41,495 bases of DNA from an uncultured Candidatus Melainabacteria bacterium (GTDB taxonomy: Bacteria > Cyanobacteriota > Vampirovibrionia > Gastranaerophilales > Gastranaerophilaceae). Below are positions 17,882 through 26,369 of the stretch, piece after piece. A model generated the notes under the pieces. The model saw nothing but the letters and a program-made list of their open reading frames with translations. It searched no databases and was not told the origin of the DNA. The first letter of the stretch is position 1. Each line of letters begins with the position of its first letter. Location: the NCBI GenBank assembly GCA_949741915.1, contig CATJOM010000071.1:1-41495 (forward strand), in the 5' to 3' direction. The position numbers and the translations under genes are program-made.

Positions 17882-19543
17882 ATGGATAATAAGGATTTAG
17901 AAGCGCATAATTGCAGCAATAACAGTACTTTTCCGCCGGATAAAAAGGCTCTTGCAAATGACACAAAAACAGAGGGAACAGGCCTTTTTAAAGCTGCCTG
18001 GTGGATAGCTGTAATTATTCTCCTGTCTAAGGTTGCAGGTTTTTTAAGAGACATTGTTGTGGCAAATTACTACGGTGCTAGCATTGTTTCAGATGCATAT
18101 TTTTATGCTTATCAAATTCCAGCTCTTGCGCTTGTGATATTAGGTGGGGTTGGTGGGCCCTTTCATAGTGCTACTGTTGCGGTTTTTTCAAAGCTTATTT
18201 TTGATTTTAAATCAAGTCCCACTCCTCAAGTAAAAAAACTTTTCAACACCTTTGAAACATTTACTATGATTATGTTTGCGCTTGTTTCTCTTTTATGTTT
18301 CTTTTTTCCTGCTCAAATTATGGGTGTAATTATCAATGAGGGCTCGCCAGAACTATTGAATTTGGCCGCTTCGCACCTTAAGATAATGTCTCCAATTGTG
18401 TTTATAGGGGCTGTAATGGGTCTTTATTATGGCATTTTGGTAACATACAAAAAATTTCTTCTGCCGAATATTTCTCCTTCAATGCTCTCATTGGGTATTA
18501 TAGCAGTTTTACTTGCCACAAAAGGTGATAAGACTGGCTATTTTCTTGCTTTGGGTACAACATTTGGTGCCATATTGCAGCTTTTAGTTCAAGTGCCTGC
18601 TGTAATTAAGCTGGGATACGCTTTTCGGCCATGTTTTGAGTTTTTTAGGAACAAAAATTTCAATGAAATCCTAGAGCTTCTCTTTCCTGCGTTTTTAAGC
18701 TCAACCATAGGCCAATTGGGCGTTTATGTTGATATGTTTTTCTCTTCTGGATTGAAAGAGGGAAGCTGGACAGCATATGGTTATGCAAACAGAATCTTTC
18801 AATTTCCTGTTGGGATGCTTTTAACGGCTATTCTAGTGCCTCTTTTCCCTTTATTTTCAAGGCTTGTAGCCAAAAAGGATGAAGATGGCGTCAGGCATTA
18901 TTTTCAGAAGGGTGTGGGCACATTAATTTTTGTCGGAACCTACCTTATGACGGTAATTTTTGTTATCAGAACCGATGCAATCCGCTTGGCACTTCAAAGA
19001 GGGGCGTTTGATAATGAAGCAACCCTTGTGGTGTCTGAAATATTATTTTATATAACCCTTTCAATTATTCCCTATGTATTTAGAGACAGCGCTACCAGGC
19101 TTTTTTATTCTTTTAGTGACTCTAAAACTCCTTTTATGATTGCAATAGTGTGCATTGCCTTAAAATGTATGCTTAACTTAATCCTTGTAAAACCCTTTGG
19201 CATCAATGGAATTGCTCTTGCTACAGCCCTTGTAACCCTATTTAATGCTGTATCTTTGGGTATTTTGCTAAGAAAAAAAATTAGAATCGGATACACAAGA
19301 CTCTTAAAAAATGCAGCAAAAATCCTTACTGCGGGTGTACTTTCTTTTGCTTGCGGCTATTTTACAAGCCTTATATTCTCAAATTATGTTGAGTGGAATT
19401 TTGTGACAGGAATAATAAAACTTGTCTTAGTATCAGCTGTAATGCTTGTAATATACGGTGTATTTGCTTATTTTAGCCGTATCGAATATCTGAATGATTT
19501 GATTGAAAGGATTAAGAACCGGGGAAAAGTCCATGCTGAGTAG
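17882..19543 (+). CDS. murJ: lipid II flippase MurJ (MviN family)
   Basis: This 553-residue inner-membrane protein of the MVF/MATE-like superfamily flips lipid II to the periplasmic side for peptidoglycan synthesis. After an unusual hydrophilic N-terminal stretch of about 35 residues it shows the family core: LSKVAGFLRDIVVANYYGAS, SDAYFYAYQIPAL, and GGVGGPFHSATVAVFSKL. Downstream come repeated helices, and the FQFPVGMLLTAILVPLFPLF and RLFYSFSDSKTPF segments are typical of MurJ. It starts 1 bp after the SpoIID stop and its end overlaps the TsaC start by 11 bp, so the three are one transcript. The family call is strong; the essential Arg in GFLRD is present. Confidence 0.93.
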   Translation: MDNKDLEAHNCSNNSTFPPDKKALANDTKTEGTGLFKAAWWIAVIILLSKVAGFLRDIVVANYYGASIVSDAYFYAYQIPALALVILGGVGGPFHSATVAVFSKLIFDFKSSPTPQVKKLFNTFETFTMIMFALVSLLCFFFPAQIMGVIINEGSPELLNLAASHLKIMSPIVFIGAVMGLYYGILVTYKKFLLPNISPSMLSLGIIAVLLATKGDKTGYFLALGTTFGAILQLLVQVPAVIKLGYAFRPCFEFFRNKNFNEILELLFPAFLSSTIGQLGVYVDMFFSSGLKEGSWTAYGYANRIFQFPVGMLLTAILVPLFPLFSRLVAKKDEDGVRHYFQKGVGTLIFVGTYLMTVIFVIRTDAIRLALQRGAFDNEATLVVSEILFYITLSIIPYVFRDSATRLFYSFSDSKTPFMIAIVCIALKCMLNLILVKPFGINGIALATALVTLFNAVSLGILLRKKIRIGYTRLLKNAAKILTAGVLSFACGYFTSLIFSNYVEWNFVTGIIKLVLVSAVMLVIYGVFAYFSRIEYLNDLIERIKNRGKVHAE

Positions 19544-20198
19544 TTTTAATGAAGATTTATCCCAAAAAACTTTGATTTGTAGCACTTCTGGGCATTTTTT
19601 TATAAAAAAGGGTGAAGTTTTAGGCTTTGAAACCGATACTGTGTGGGGGCTTGGCTGCTTGCCAGATGACGAGCTGGCAGCTGATAAAATTTATGAAATA
19701 AAAGGTAGGGATCGTACAAAACCTTTGATTTTGATGAGTAATAATATCGAAAGCCTTTTGCGTTATACATCTTATGTGCCGGAATATGCCAAAATTCTTA
19801 TGGATAAATACTTTCCGGGCGCACTTACATTGATATTTAAGAAAAACACCCGTGTTAAAGATTTTGTAACCTCTGGCAAGGATACCGTAGGAATAAGGGT
19901 TCCAGCCCATAGTGGCTTCTCTATTCTGTGTGAAAAGATAGCCGGAAACGTGCTTGCAACAACATCTCTGAATTATTCAAACGAACCGCCTGTTCCAAGT
20001 TATGAAGAGGCGTGTGAAAAATTTGGCAAACTTGCAACAGTGATAAATCCAAAAACCCTCCAGAACTTTGAGTCTGGCGAAAAAACAAAAAACGCTCTTG
20101 CGGCCAATTCTCCTTTGATTACAGGGGTTTCATCAACCGTAGTGCTCTGCACCGGAGATGAGCCAGTTGTTTTAAGGCAGGGTGATGTTTATATTTAG
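19533..20198 (+). CDS. tsaC: L-threonylcarbamoyladenylate synthase (Sua5/YrdC/TsaC family)
   Basis: This cytoplasmic enzyme makes threonylcarbamoyl-AMP from threonine, bicarbonate and ATP, the first step of the tRNA t6A37 modification. The 221-residue protein shows the YrdC fold motifs: FETDTVWGLGC (about 29-39), IYEIKGRDRTKPLILM, FPGALTLIFKKN, VGIRVPAHSG, and TTSLNYSNEPP with the C-terminal STVV and VLRQGDV. I chose the ATG at 19533, overlapping the murJ stop, because GGGGA precedes it closely; a TTG at 19503 would add ten unsupported residues. The partner modification TcdA is at the other end of the window, so this stretch carries two steps of the t6A to ct6A route. Confidence 0.9.
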   Translation: MLSSFNEDLSQKTLICSTSGHFFIKKGEVLGFETDTVWGLGCLPDDELAADKIYEIKGRDRTKPLILMSNNIESLLRYTSYVPEYAKILMDKYFPGALTLIFKKNTRVKDFVTSGKDTVGIRVPAHSGFSILCEKIAGNVLATTSLNYSNEPPVPSYEEACEKFGKLATVINPKTLQNFESGEKTKNALAANSPLITGVSSTVVLCTGDEPVVLRQGDVYI

Positions 20199-20247
20199 CC
20201 TTTCTTGTTTCAAATGTCCTCTTTCATTAAGCCCTAAGCTCTATATA

Positions 20248-20466
20248 TCATTCTAAAAGCTTTGCCGCAGGCACCTTTAAAGCATCTGCTATCATAAAAA
20301 GTTTAAGCATACTTGGCGCACCAAGGGCCTTTTCAATTTGTATTATTCTTTCGCGCGATAAATCTGCCTGAATACCAAGCTGCGTTTGGGTTAATCCTGC
20401 TTGTTTTCTGTATTTTTTTATGTTGTTCCCGATTTGTTTTTTAATTTTATCAAAATCAATGGTCAT
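20248..20466 (-). CDS. mini XRE-family regulator, copy 2 of tandem pair
   Basis: This 72-residue protein is essentially only a helix-turn-helix domain: IGNNIKKYRKQAGLTQTQLG, then the recognition helix SRERIIQIEKALGAPS and a final helix LFMIADALKVPAAKLLE. Residues 13-72 look identical to the neighbouring copy upstream, apart from synonymous changes; only the first 12 residues differ. It starts 5 bp after the end of that copy, so both are read from one minus-strand transcript. Such mini-XRE proteins dimerise on palindromic operators. No toxin gene accompanies it. The end faces the tsaC gene. Confidence 0.85.
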   Translation of the reverse strand: MTIDFDKIKKQIGNNIKKYRKQAGLTQTQLGIQADLSRERIIQIEKALGAPSMLKLFMIADALKVPAAKLLE

Positions 20467-20471
20467 GGTAA

Positions 20472-20690
20472 TTATTCTAAAAGCTTTGCCGCAGGCACCT
20501 TTAAAGCATCTGCTATCATAAAAAGCTTAAGCATGCTTGGCGCACCAAGGGCCTTTTCAATTTGTATTATTCGCTCGCGTGATAAATCTGCCTGAATTCC
20601 AAGCTGTGTTTGCGTTAGCCCTGCTTGTTTTCTGTATTTTTTTATGTTATTTCCAATAAGTTTTTTTATTTCAATAAAATTGGTTGTCAT
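20472..20690 (-). CDS. mini XRE-family regulator, copy 1 of tandem pair
   Basis: This is the first gene of the tandem pair: 72 residues, the same helix-turn-helix protein as its neighbour, with N-terminus MTTNFIEIKKLIGNN instead of MTIDFDKIKKQIGNN. The nucleotide differences within the shared 60 codons (for example TTT/CTC and GCG/GTG-type third positions around 20340-20400 versus 20560-20620) are silent. That means the duplication has been kept under protein-level selection or by gene conversion. It lies divergent from a 59-residue ORF at 20759, with only 68 bp between them for promoters and operator. Confidence 0.85.
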   Translation of the reverse strand: MTTNFIEIKKLIGNNIKKYRKQAGLTQTQLGIQADLSRERIIQIEKALGAPSMLKLFMIADALKVPAAKLLE

Positions 20691-20758
20691 AAAAATATTT
20701 TAATGCTAAAGTTAAATCTAAAAGTAAAGCTGAACTACACACATGGAGTTTTTCAAAA

Positions 20759-20938
20759 ATGATAACCATAGAAGAAGAAAATGACCTTCAAATTGAATTC
20801 TATAAATTAAATGGCATAAAAAATCTGCTTAATGCCTGGGCAAATGATTCTGATGAATATAAAGTTTTCTATATATCAAACGCCCTGAGTGAAACCGTAG
20901 AAAAAATCGCTGAAATTTTGAAGTTTGAAATTAACTAA
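20759..20938 (+). CDS. 59-residue protein of unknown function
   Basis: This short frame opens with ATG at 20759, with GGAG 10 nt upstream, and stops at TAA 20936-20938. The product begins MITIEEENDLQIEFYKLNG and ends EKIAEILKFEIN. It is acidic and probably helical, without signal peptide or membrane segment. It reads divergently from the mini-XRE pair, so it may be their regulatory target or partner. Coding is supported by the ribosome site, balanced codon use and an otherwise empty gap; I recognise no family. Confidence 0.55.
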   Translation: MITIEEENDLQIEFYKLNGIKNLLNAWANDSDEYKVFYISNALSETVEKIAEILKFEIN

Positions 20939-21055
20939 TTATTTAGGTTTTATTGGCACAAAATTAATACTCTCTAAATCATAAAATATGGATTTTGAAA
21001 ACCTTCTTTAAAGTTTTTTGTGCAGAAAGCAAAGATTTGTGATACTATTCTTTTT

Positions 21056-21688
21056 ATGAATATTCAACAAATGCACAAAAAACTTGCTAGTATTCCACAT
21101 ATGAGCCCTAAGCAGGCAGAATATATTACAAAATTTATACAGGATAATAATATAAAAAACGTACTGGAGCTTGGTTTTTGCCATGGCGTTTCAAGTTGTT
21201 ATATAGCTTCTGCGCTTGAAGCTGCTGATGGAAAACTCGTTACTATTGACCTTAAATGTGCAAAATACCATAATCCTAATATAGAAACGCTATCGAAGAT
21301 GCTTGGCCTTGAAAACAGGATGGAGATTTATTATGAGCCTACTTCTTATACTTGGCGTCTTATGAGGTTTTTAGAAAAGAAACCAATCCCAAAGTTTGAT
21401 TTGTGCTATATTGATGGCGCACATAGTTGGTTTGTAGATGGTTTTGCGTTTTTTCTTGTGGATAGGCTTTTAAATCCGGGCGGTTATATAATTTTCGATG
21501 ATATCAACTGGACATATCTTATGAGTCCTTCCCTAAGAAAAACTCAGATGGTAAAAGAAATGCCGTGGGATGAAAAGTGTTGCAGGCAGGTTAAAAAGGT
21601 CTTCGACCTCCTTGTTAAGACCGACCCTAGGTATGGTGAATTTGAAACTTGGCACCATTGGGCAATAGCAAAAAAACTGAAGGCTTAG
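21056..21688 (+). CDS. class I SAM-dependent methyltransferase
   Basis: This protein of about 210 residues has a Rossmann-fold methyltransferase core: the SAM-binding motif NVLELGFCHGVSSCYIASAL (motif I), the acidic end of strand 2 at KLVTIDLKC, and FDLCYIDGAHSWFVDGFAF followed by LLNPGGYIIFDDINW. The last two are typical of the Methyltransf_24 group, which often modifies sugars or small molecules. I prefer the ATG at 21056; a GTG at 21020 is possible, and neither has a strong ribosome site. Its stop abuts the end of the convergent enolase gene. The substrate is unknown. Confidence 0.82.
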   Translation: MNIQQMHKKLASIPHMSPKQAEYITKFIQDNNIKNVLELGFCHGVSSCYIASALEAADGKLVTIDLKCAKYHNPNIETLSKMLGLENRMEIYYEPTSYTWRLMRFLEKKPIPKFDLCYIDGAHSWFVDGFAFFLVDRLLNPGGYIIFDDINWTYLMSPSLRKTQMVKEMPWDEKCCRQVKKVFDLLVKTDPRYGEFETWHHWAIAKKLKA

Positions 21689-23029
21689 TTATTTTTCCTC
21701 CCCGCAATTTACATCACAGCAGCAGTTGTCCTTTATGGGTTTCTGGCCTCTGAATGCTTTTAGTCCAGGGTATTTTGCTGCAAGGCCCAATTCTTCTTCA
21801 ATTCTTATTAACTGATTATATTTTGAAACTCGCTCTGAGCGGCTTATTGAGCCTGTTTTAATTTGTCCTGAATTTACACCAACAGCTAAATCTGCAATAA
21901 ATGTATCCTCTGTTTCACCAGAACGGTGTGATATAATTGTTGTATAGCCTGCTTCTTTTGCCATAAAAATGGCATCCATGGTTTCAGATAATGTGCCTAT
22001 CTGATTTGGCTTAATTAAAATAGAATTGGCTATTCCTTTTTGAATGCCACGGCTTAAAAGACAAGTATTGGTTACAAATAAATCATCCCCAACAAGCTGG
22101 CATCTTGCGCCTAATTTTTCTGTCAGCATTCGCCAACCTTCAAAATCATTTTCTGCCATCCCGTCTTCTATTGATATAATTGGATATTTTTCAGCCAAAT
22201 TTTTTAGAAAATCTGACATTTCTATACTGTTTAGGGTTTTATTTTCACCCTTTAGATAATATTTGCCATCTGCGTAAAATTCACTTGATGCAACATCAAG
22301 GCAAATTTTTACTAAATCAGTTGTGTATCCTGCTTTTTTAATACTTTCAATTATAATCTCTATTGCTTCTTTGTTTGAGCCTAAGTTCGGCGCAAAACCT
22401 CCTTCATCGCCAACAGCTGTCACTAGTCCTTTATTTTTCAGTATATCTTTTAAAGTATGGAAAATTTCAGAGCCCATCCTGACTGCCTCTTGAAAATTCA
22501 CTGCCCCGATTGGCGCTATCATAAATTCCTGAAAATCAATATTGTTATCAGCATGTGCACCGCCATTTAATATATTCATCATAGGTACTGGAAGAGTTAT
22601 GGCACTGATTCCTCCTAAATATTGATATAATGGAATATCAAGAGCATTTGCCCCTGCCTTTGCAGCAGCAAGTGAAACGCTCAAAATCGCATTTGCCCCG
22701 AGTTTTGACTTGTTTTCTGTGCAGTCTAATTGCAAAAGCTGATTATCTATTTCTCTTTGATTTAGAACGTTTTCCCCAATAAGTTCATGTGCAATAATTG
22801 AATTCACGTTATCAACCGCCTGTAGCACGCTTTTTCCCATATATATTGATTTTTCATTGTCGCGAAGTTCCAGGGCCTCATTAACTCCAGTGGATGCACC
22901 CGAGGGCACAGCTGCTCTTCCTGTTTTGCCATTTGACAGTGTGATATCTGTTTCAATAGTGGGATTTCCCCTAGAATCAATTATTTGTCTTGCCTTTATT
23001 TCCTCTATATAAAAATTTTGCGAATTCAT
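21689..23029 (-). CDS. eno: enolase with Cys-rich C-terminal tail
   Basis: This glycolytic enzyme converts 2-phosphoglycerate to phosphoenolpyruvate with Mg2+. At 446 residues it has all the standard segments: [97 protein letters not shown] and [17 protein letters not shown]. The catalytic Glu and Lys residues lie within these blocks. The normal enolase end ([13 protein letters not shown]) is followed by an extra tail, [15 protein letters not shown], with four cysteines, which is not usual. It is monocistronic, with a long 327-bp gap upstream shared with the divergent WSLSFG gene. Confidence 0.95.
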   Translation of the reverse strand: MNSQNFYIEEIKARQIIDSRGNPTIETDITLSNGKTGRAAVPSGASTGVNEALELRDNEKSIYMGKSVLQAVDNVNSIIAHELIGENVLNQREIDNQLLQLDCTENKSKLGANAILSVSLAAAKAGANALDIPLYQYLGGISAITLPVPMMNILNGGAHADNNIDFQEFMIAPIGAVNFQEAVRMGSEIFHTLKDILKNKGLVTAVGDEGGFAPNLGSNKEAIEIIIESIKKAGYTTDLVKICLDVASSEFYADGKYYLKGENKTLNSIEMSDFLKNLAEKYPIISIEDGMAENDFEGWRMLTEKLGARCQLVGDDLFVTNTCLLSRGIQKGIANSILIKPNQIGTLSETMDAIFMAKEAGYTTIISHRSGETEDTFIADLAVGVNSGQIKTGSISRSERVSKYNQLIRIEEELGLAAKYPGLKAFRGQKPIKDNCCCDVNCGEEK

Positions 23030-23356
23030 TTTACATTCCTTCTCTATGCTTTATATGTATTTTTAAAAGCTCTGTATAATATCAAAGCAAACATTCTTGC
23101 ACATAGGCAGGCATCTTGCTTGATATTATTCTGGCTTATGTTTTATTTTTATTATTTTTGTTTCAATGCCTGGTTTTAATTGGTAATGTGGATAAGAAAT
23201 CAGGACATAATAATTGCCCGCAGTTTTTGTGAGTTTAAAATTTTTAGATTTGAAAAATATAAATTTTGTAAAATTTTTATATATTGGTTAAGAAAAAAAG
23301 CAAAAATAAAAAATTACAGGGTTTATATACGCTGTATAGTTTCAAAAGGAATTTTT
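23030..23356. other. gap between divergent genes (enolase and WSLSFG protein 1)
   Basis: These 327 bp must contain promoters for the enolase gene on the minus strand and the WSLSFG gene on the plus strand. The sequence is A/T-rich, with several TATA-like words near 23270-23285 and 23325-23337. I could not fix a convincing -35/-10 pair, hairpin or RNA gene. An in-frame extension of the plus gene back to 23180 exists but has no ribosome site. Confidence 0.4.
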
Positions 23357-24340
23357 ATGAATATTGCAAAAATCGATTTATCTAGAGGGCTGAATACTAC
23401 TAAAAACAATTATTTTTCTAAATCTCTGCGCAATTGTAGCAATGTTACAAATAGTACTTTCGTTTTTCAAAATCCGCAAGGGTGGAGTCTGTCTTTTGGG
23501 GCGCAAATGAAGGCCCAGATAGTGCCTGATGTATTGTCTGCAAAAGCTTCTGAGGAAGTTGGAGCTCCGGTTTCATCGGATAAAATGAATAATATAAATA
23601 AAGCCATCATGGCTTATCAGCTTATATCTCCTGAATCAAAAAGGATTATTGGAAATTTTAATCAAACGAAGGATGATATTGAGAATTTAATAAGTACGCT
23701 AGGGCTTGATGAGAAGCACTCTTGCCAGTTTCAAAAAGCTTCGCCGGTAATTCTTCATGATGGCACTGAAGGCTGCCTTATTAGCAAATATAATGGAATG
23801 TTTTTTTATGAAGAGGGAAAAAATGAAACCCAAAAAGTACTTACCTATGATAAAAACTTTGAGTATAATCAGTTTGCCCACAGCCTTCTATACGAAGAAG
23901 GTGTTCTGAAAGGTGCAAAACAAAAGAGCGCTAAAAAAAGCATGGTAATGTCTGATTTTGGAGTTTATTGCGAAGGAAAGAAAATTTCAATTACAGACAG
24001 CAGTCAAGAGCAAAAGGAATGCAATCATGTTGTTTTGTCTAACAATAATACGGGTGCATTGATAAGTTATTCGCATGAATTATTGGATACAGAAGACATT
24101 ATCACTGCAAAGGAAAGAATATGTTTTAATGCTGATAACAAGCCTGAGCGTTTCTATCTAAAGACACAAGAATGGGCAGGGCTAAACCAGGTGGTAGCAG
24201 AAAGTGCAATCGAATTTGATGCAAGCGGCAAGCCTTTATTTTACTATGAGAACATTTTAGAAGACAAAGAAAACGGCATATGGGAATATGATTTCAAAGC
24301 AAAATGCTCTGATGATGGAAATTGGGTAATTGCTGCATAA
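23357..24340 (+). CDS. lineage-specific protein with N-terminal WSLSFG motif (paralogue 1)
   Basis: This 327-residue protein matches no family I recognise. The start is ATG 23357, with AAAAGGA 6 nt upstream. The N-terminus is a 55-residue N/K/S-rich tail ending in GWSLSFGAQ, with no Sec-type hydrophobic core. The body is rich in short beta-strand-like and turn-like repeats: a Y-x-x-G-x-x-x-x...LTYDK segment, YCEG, NNNTGALISYSHE, then a closing block ASGKPLFYYEN ... DDGNWVIAA. The same landmarks recur in order in the next gene, at 24607, so the two are diverged paralogues. The repeat-like beta content suggests a surface or secreted protein. Function is unknown. Confidence 0.7.
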   Translation: MNIAKIDLSRGLNTTKNNYFSKSLRNCSNVTNSTFVFQNPQGWSLSFGAQMKAQIVPDVLSAKASEEVGAPVSSDKMNNINKAIMAYQLISPESKRIIGNFNQTKDDIENLISTLGLDEKHSCQFQKASPVILHDGTEGCLISKYNGMFFYEEGKNETQKVLTYDKNFEYNQFAHSLLYEEGVLKGAKQKSAKKSMVMSDFGVYCEGKKISITDSSQEQKECNHVVLSNNNTGALISYSHELLDTEDIITAKERICFNADNKPERFYLKTQEWAGLNQVVAESAIEFDASGKPLFYYENILEDKENGIWEYDFKAKCSDDGNWVIAA

Positions 24341-24606
24341 TCTTTAAAGCCTGATATTAGAACATGTTCTTGCAAATATTCATATGAGAAGGCTATCTTC
24401 GCACCTTTGTCTGCTATCTGCGTGTTTGATAGAAGAAGGGCAGAATTTCAATGGTTTCTGTTGACTTTGCACTGCTTTTTCTAAAGTTTTGTAAAAAATT
24501 TGTAAAAAGGAGCAAAAACACGCTTTTATATGACAAATTTTATAATTCAGGAGTATTATATATTTATAGCAGACATACCTACTGCAATTAAGCCAAGAGG
24601 ATATTT

Positions 24607-25629
24607 ATGAAAATCACACAAGTTCAAGGTTTTTTTAACCTAAAAACCCATAATTTAACAACTAAAAATAATAAAAAATATGATAATACTGATCTATCAA
24701 GAAGTTTTGAAAATTTATCAGATTGGAGCCTTTCTTTTGGTGAATTAAGAAAGACTGAATTAAATAACAATGCAAAAGTGCGGCGGCGTCTTGTTTCTCC
24801 TGAGATGCTACAAAGCATAGATGATACGCTCGAATCTTATAAAAATACGCTTTCTAATGCAAAACAAATGCACCAAAATTTATATGATAAACTGCACTAT
24901 ATTGATGATATGGTAGATCAATTTGATGTATTTACTAAGAATGACGTTAACAAATGGCTTGAAGAATATGATATAACTCTTGATGACAACATAAAAGGAA
25001 ACCTCAAGGTGCAGAAAGATGCATATTGGTTTGCTGAAGGGAATCCTGATGATGCTGAATCTTGCCCGTCAAGGCAAATCCTTGGATATGATAAAAAAAA
25101 TAACAAAATAAATTCTTATGTTGAAGACCATACTCAATATAACGAAGATTTTATACCTATAAGTAAGGAAAATAAAAATTACATATATACATATCCAAAA
25201 TCAAATAGTGCTGCATATTGTGAAGGTAGAACAGAAGCTTTTGACAGTGCAATAGGTGCAAGTGAGAGGATGTTGCATTTTAACATATATACTGGTTTAT
25301 TGTCTGATTATGCTGAAAATGTAAAATTCTTTACTGCTGAAGCAGATGAAACTTATACTGCTGCAACAGCAAAGCTTATTTTTATGCCTAGTAGGAATTT
25401 GTCTGCAATGTATCATTGCATAAATACCAGAGAAGACTCCAACGGTTTATTTTCAGAAAAGGTGATTGAGTTTTGTGAGGATTCAAACGGCAAAGTAGCT
25501 CCAAAATATTACTATGAAAATTTATATCGTCCTAATCATACTAACTATAAAGAAATATATGCACTTAAGGCAGAGCGGCTTGATGATGGATGCTGGGTTG
25601 TTTTGGAGGATAACATTCCCAAAGAATAA
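24607..25629 (+). CDS. lineage-specific protein with N-terminal WSLSFG motif (paralogue 2)
   Basis: This 340-residue protein begins at ATG 24607, with AGAGGA shortly upstream. It is a diverged paralogue of the preceding gene: an N-terminal 44-residue N/K-rich tail ending in DWSLSFGELRK, then VSPEMLQSIDDTLESY, a segment with ILGYDKKNNKINSY, AAYCEG, NIYTGLLSDYAE, TAATAKLIF and a closing YYYENLY ... LDDGCWVVLED. There is no signal peptide or membrane helix. The two genes are separated by 266 bp and probably have their own promoters. Keeping two copies with the short motif intact points to a common sorting or assembly role for the tail, which is inferred. Confidence 0.7.
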   Translation: MKITQVQGFFNLKTHNLTTKNNKKYDNTDLSRSFENLSDWSLSFGELRKTELNNNAKVRRRLVSPEMLQSIDDTLESYKNTLSNAKQMHQNLYDKLHYIDDMVDQFDVFTKNDVNKWLEEYDITLDDNIKGNLKVQKDAYWFAEGNPDDAESCPSRQILGYDKKNNKINSYVEDHTQYNEDFIPISKENKNYIYTYPKSNSAAYCEGRTEAFDSAIGASERMLHFNIYTGLLSDYAENVKFFTAEADETYTAATAKLIFMPSRNLSAMYHCINTREDSNGLFSEKVIEFCEDSNGKVAPKYYYENLYRPNHTNYKEIYALKAERLDDGCWVVLEDNIPKE

Positions 25630-25863
25630 TAATTTTACATAAAAATCTTAAGCTCTTTTTACCTATAAAGCCCGAAATGGAAAGAAAACATTCAACCAGC
25701 AAACGTAAAATTATACACAATTATCATTAAGATACAGTTATTTATTACCATTCTTAATATTGATATAAAGATTGTATTAAAAAAACCATTTTTTGATTTT
25801 TTTTCTTTTATAATTTTTCATGATAAAAGAAGAGATTAAAGGATTTTTCCAAAGGAGACTACA

Positions 25864-26187
25864 ATGCAGGCAGTGCTTAGTAAGAATTCAAAAGTTTCAG
25901 CTGGTAATTTGAATCAAACTTTAGAGAGACTATTTAAAGACATTGATACAGCAGATAATATGACAAAAAATTCTATTGAAAATGATATTGTAAGGTTTGG
26001 CTCTGAGGCTGCCGATTTTCTTGTTGACAAAGTAAGAACTGCAAAAGGTTCTCAAAGGGGTGTTGCTGCTATGAGTCTTATTAGAATTGGTGAAGATTCA
26101 ATTAAGCCTTTAAGAGAAAAAGCTGTTCATGATAGAGATTTTCAGTGGATTGCTAATTATTTGATAAGAGAAATTTCAGGTAGATAA
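25864..26187 (+). CDS. small HEAT-repeat-like protein
   Basis: This 107-residue cytoplasmic-looking protein has helical pairs typical of HEAT/PBS-lyase-type repeats: VRFGSEAADFLVDKVRTAKG, then QRGVAAMSLIRIGEDSIKPL and REKAVHDRDFQWIANYLI. Such repeats bind proteins; no catalytic motif is seen. The start ATG has a good AAAGGAG ribosome site, and a TATAAT word at 25809-25814 could be its -10. It stands upstream of the SLH gene, with a strong hairpin between them. The HEAT reading is moderate and the specific partner is unknown. Confidence 0.7.
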   Translation: MQAVLSKNSKVSAGNLNQTLERLFKDIDTADNMTKNSIENDIVRFGSEAADFLVDKVRTAKGSQRGVAAMSLIRIGEDSIKPLREKAVHDRDFQWIANYLIREISGR

Positions 26188-26281
26188 CTAATTGCATTTT
26201 AGGCTTGCACTAGTCAAAGAATTGTAGTTTAGTCTAATAAAATAAATAGTCATTTTTGGCAATGAAGATAGCTTTTTGAAG

Positions 26282-26321
26282 GTGCATAATTCATTAAAAG
26301 ACAGATGAATTATGCACTTTT
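26282..26321 (+). terminator. strong 13-bp hairpin upstream of the SLH gene
   Basis: GTGCATAATTCAT (26282-26294) and ATGAATTATGCAC (26305-26317) form a perfect 13-bp stem with a 10-nt loop, followed by TTTT. It lies 95 bp past the HEAT-like gene and 49 bp before the SLH start. It may terminate the HEAT-like transcript, or be a stabilising or attenuating structure in the SLH leader; the U-run is short. Confidence 0.65.
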
Positions 26322-26369
26322 AACGTCTAATTAAAAGTATAAAGTTATTCTTTATTAAAAGGAGGAAAG

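Larger units (their letters stand above)
20245..20690 (-). repeat. tandem duplication of about 224 bp containing the mini-XRE gene
   Basis: The DNA from about 20245 to 20430 is repeated at about 20469 to 20654 with scattered, mostly third-position differences, at an offset of 224 bp. The 3' ends of the genes match best, while the 5' ends diverge. Confidence 0.85.

Noticed and set aside
24358-24370. Palindrome AGAACATGTTCT as a LexA box
   Set aside because: The spacing does not fit Gram-positive (GAAC-N4-GTTC) or cyanobacterial LexA boxes, and it sits past the end of a gene.
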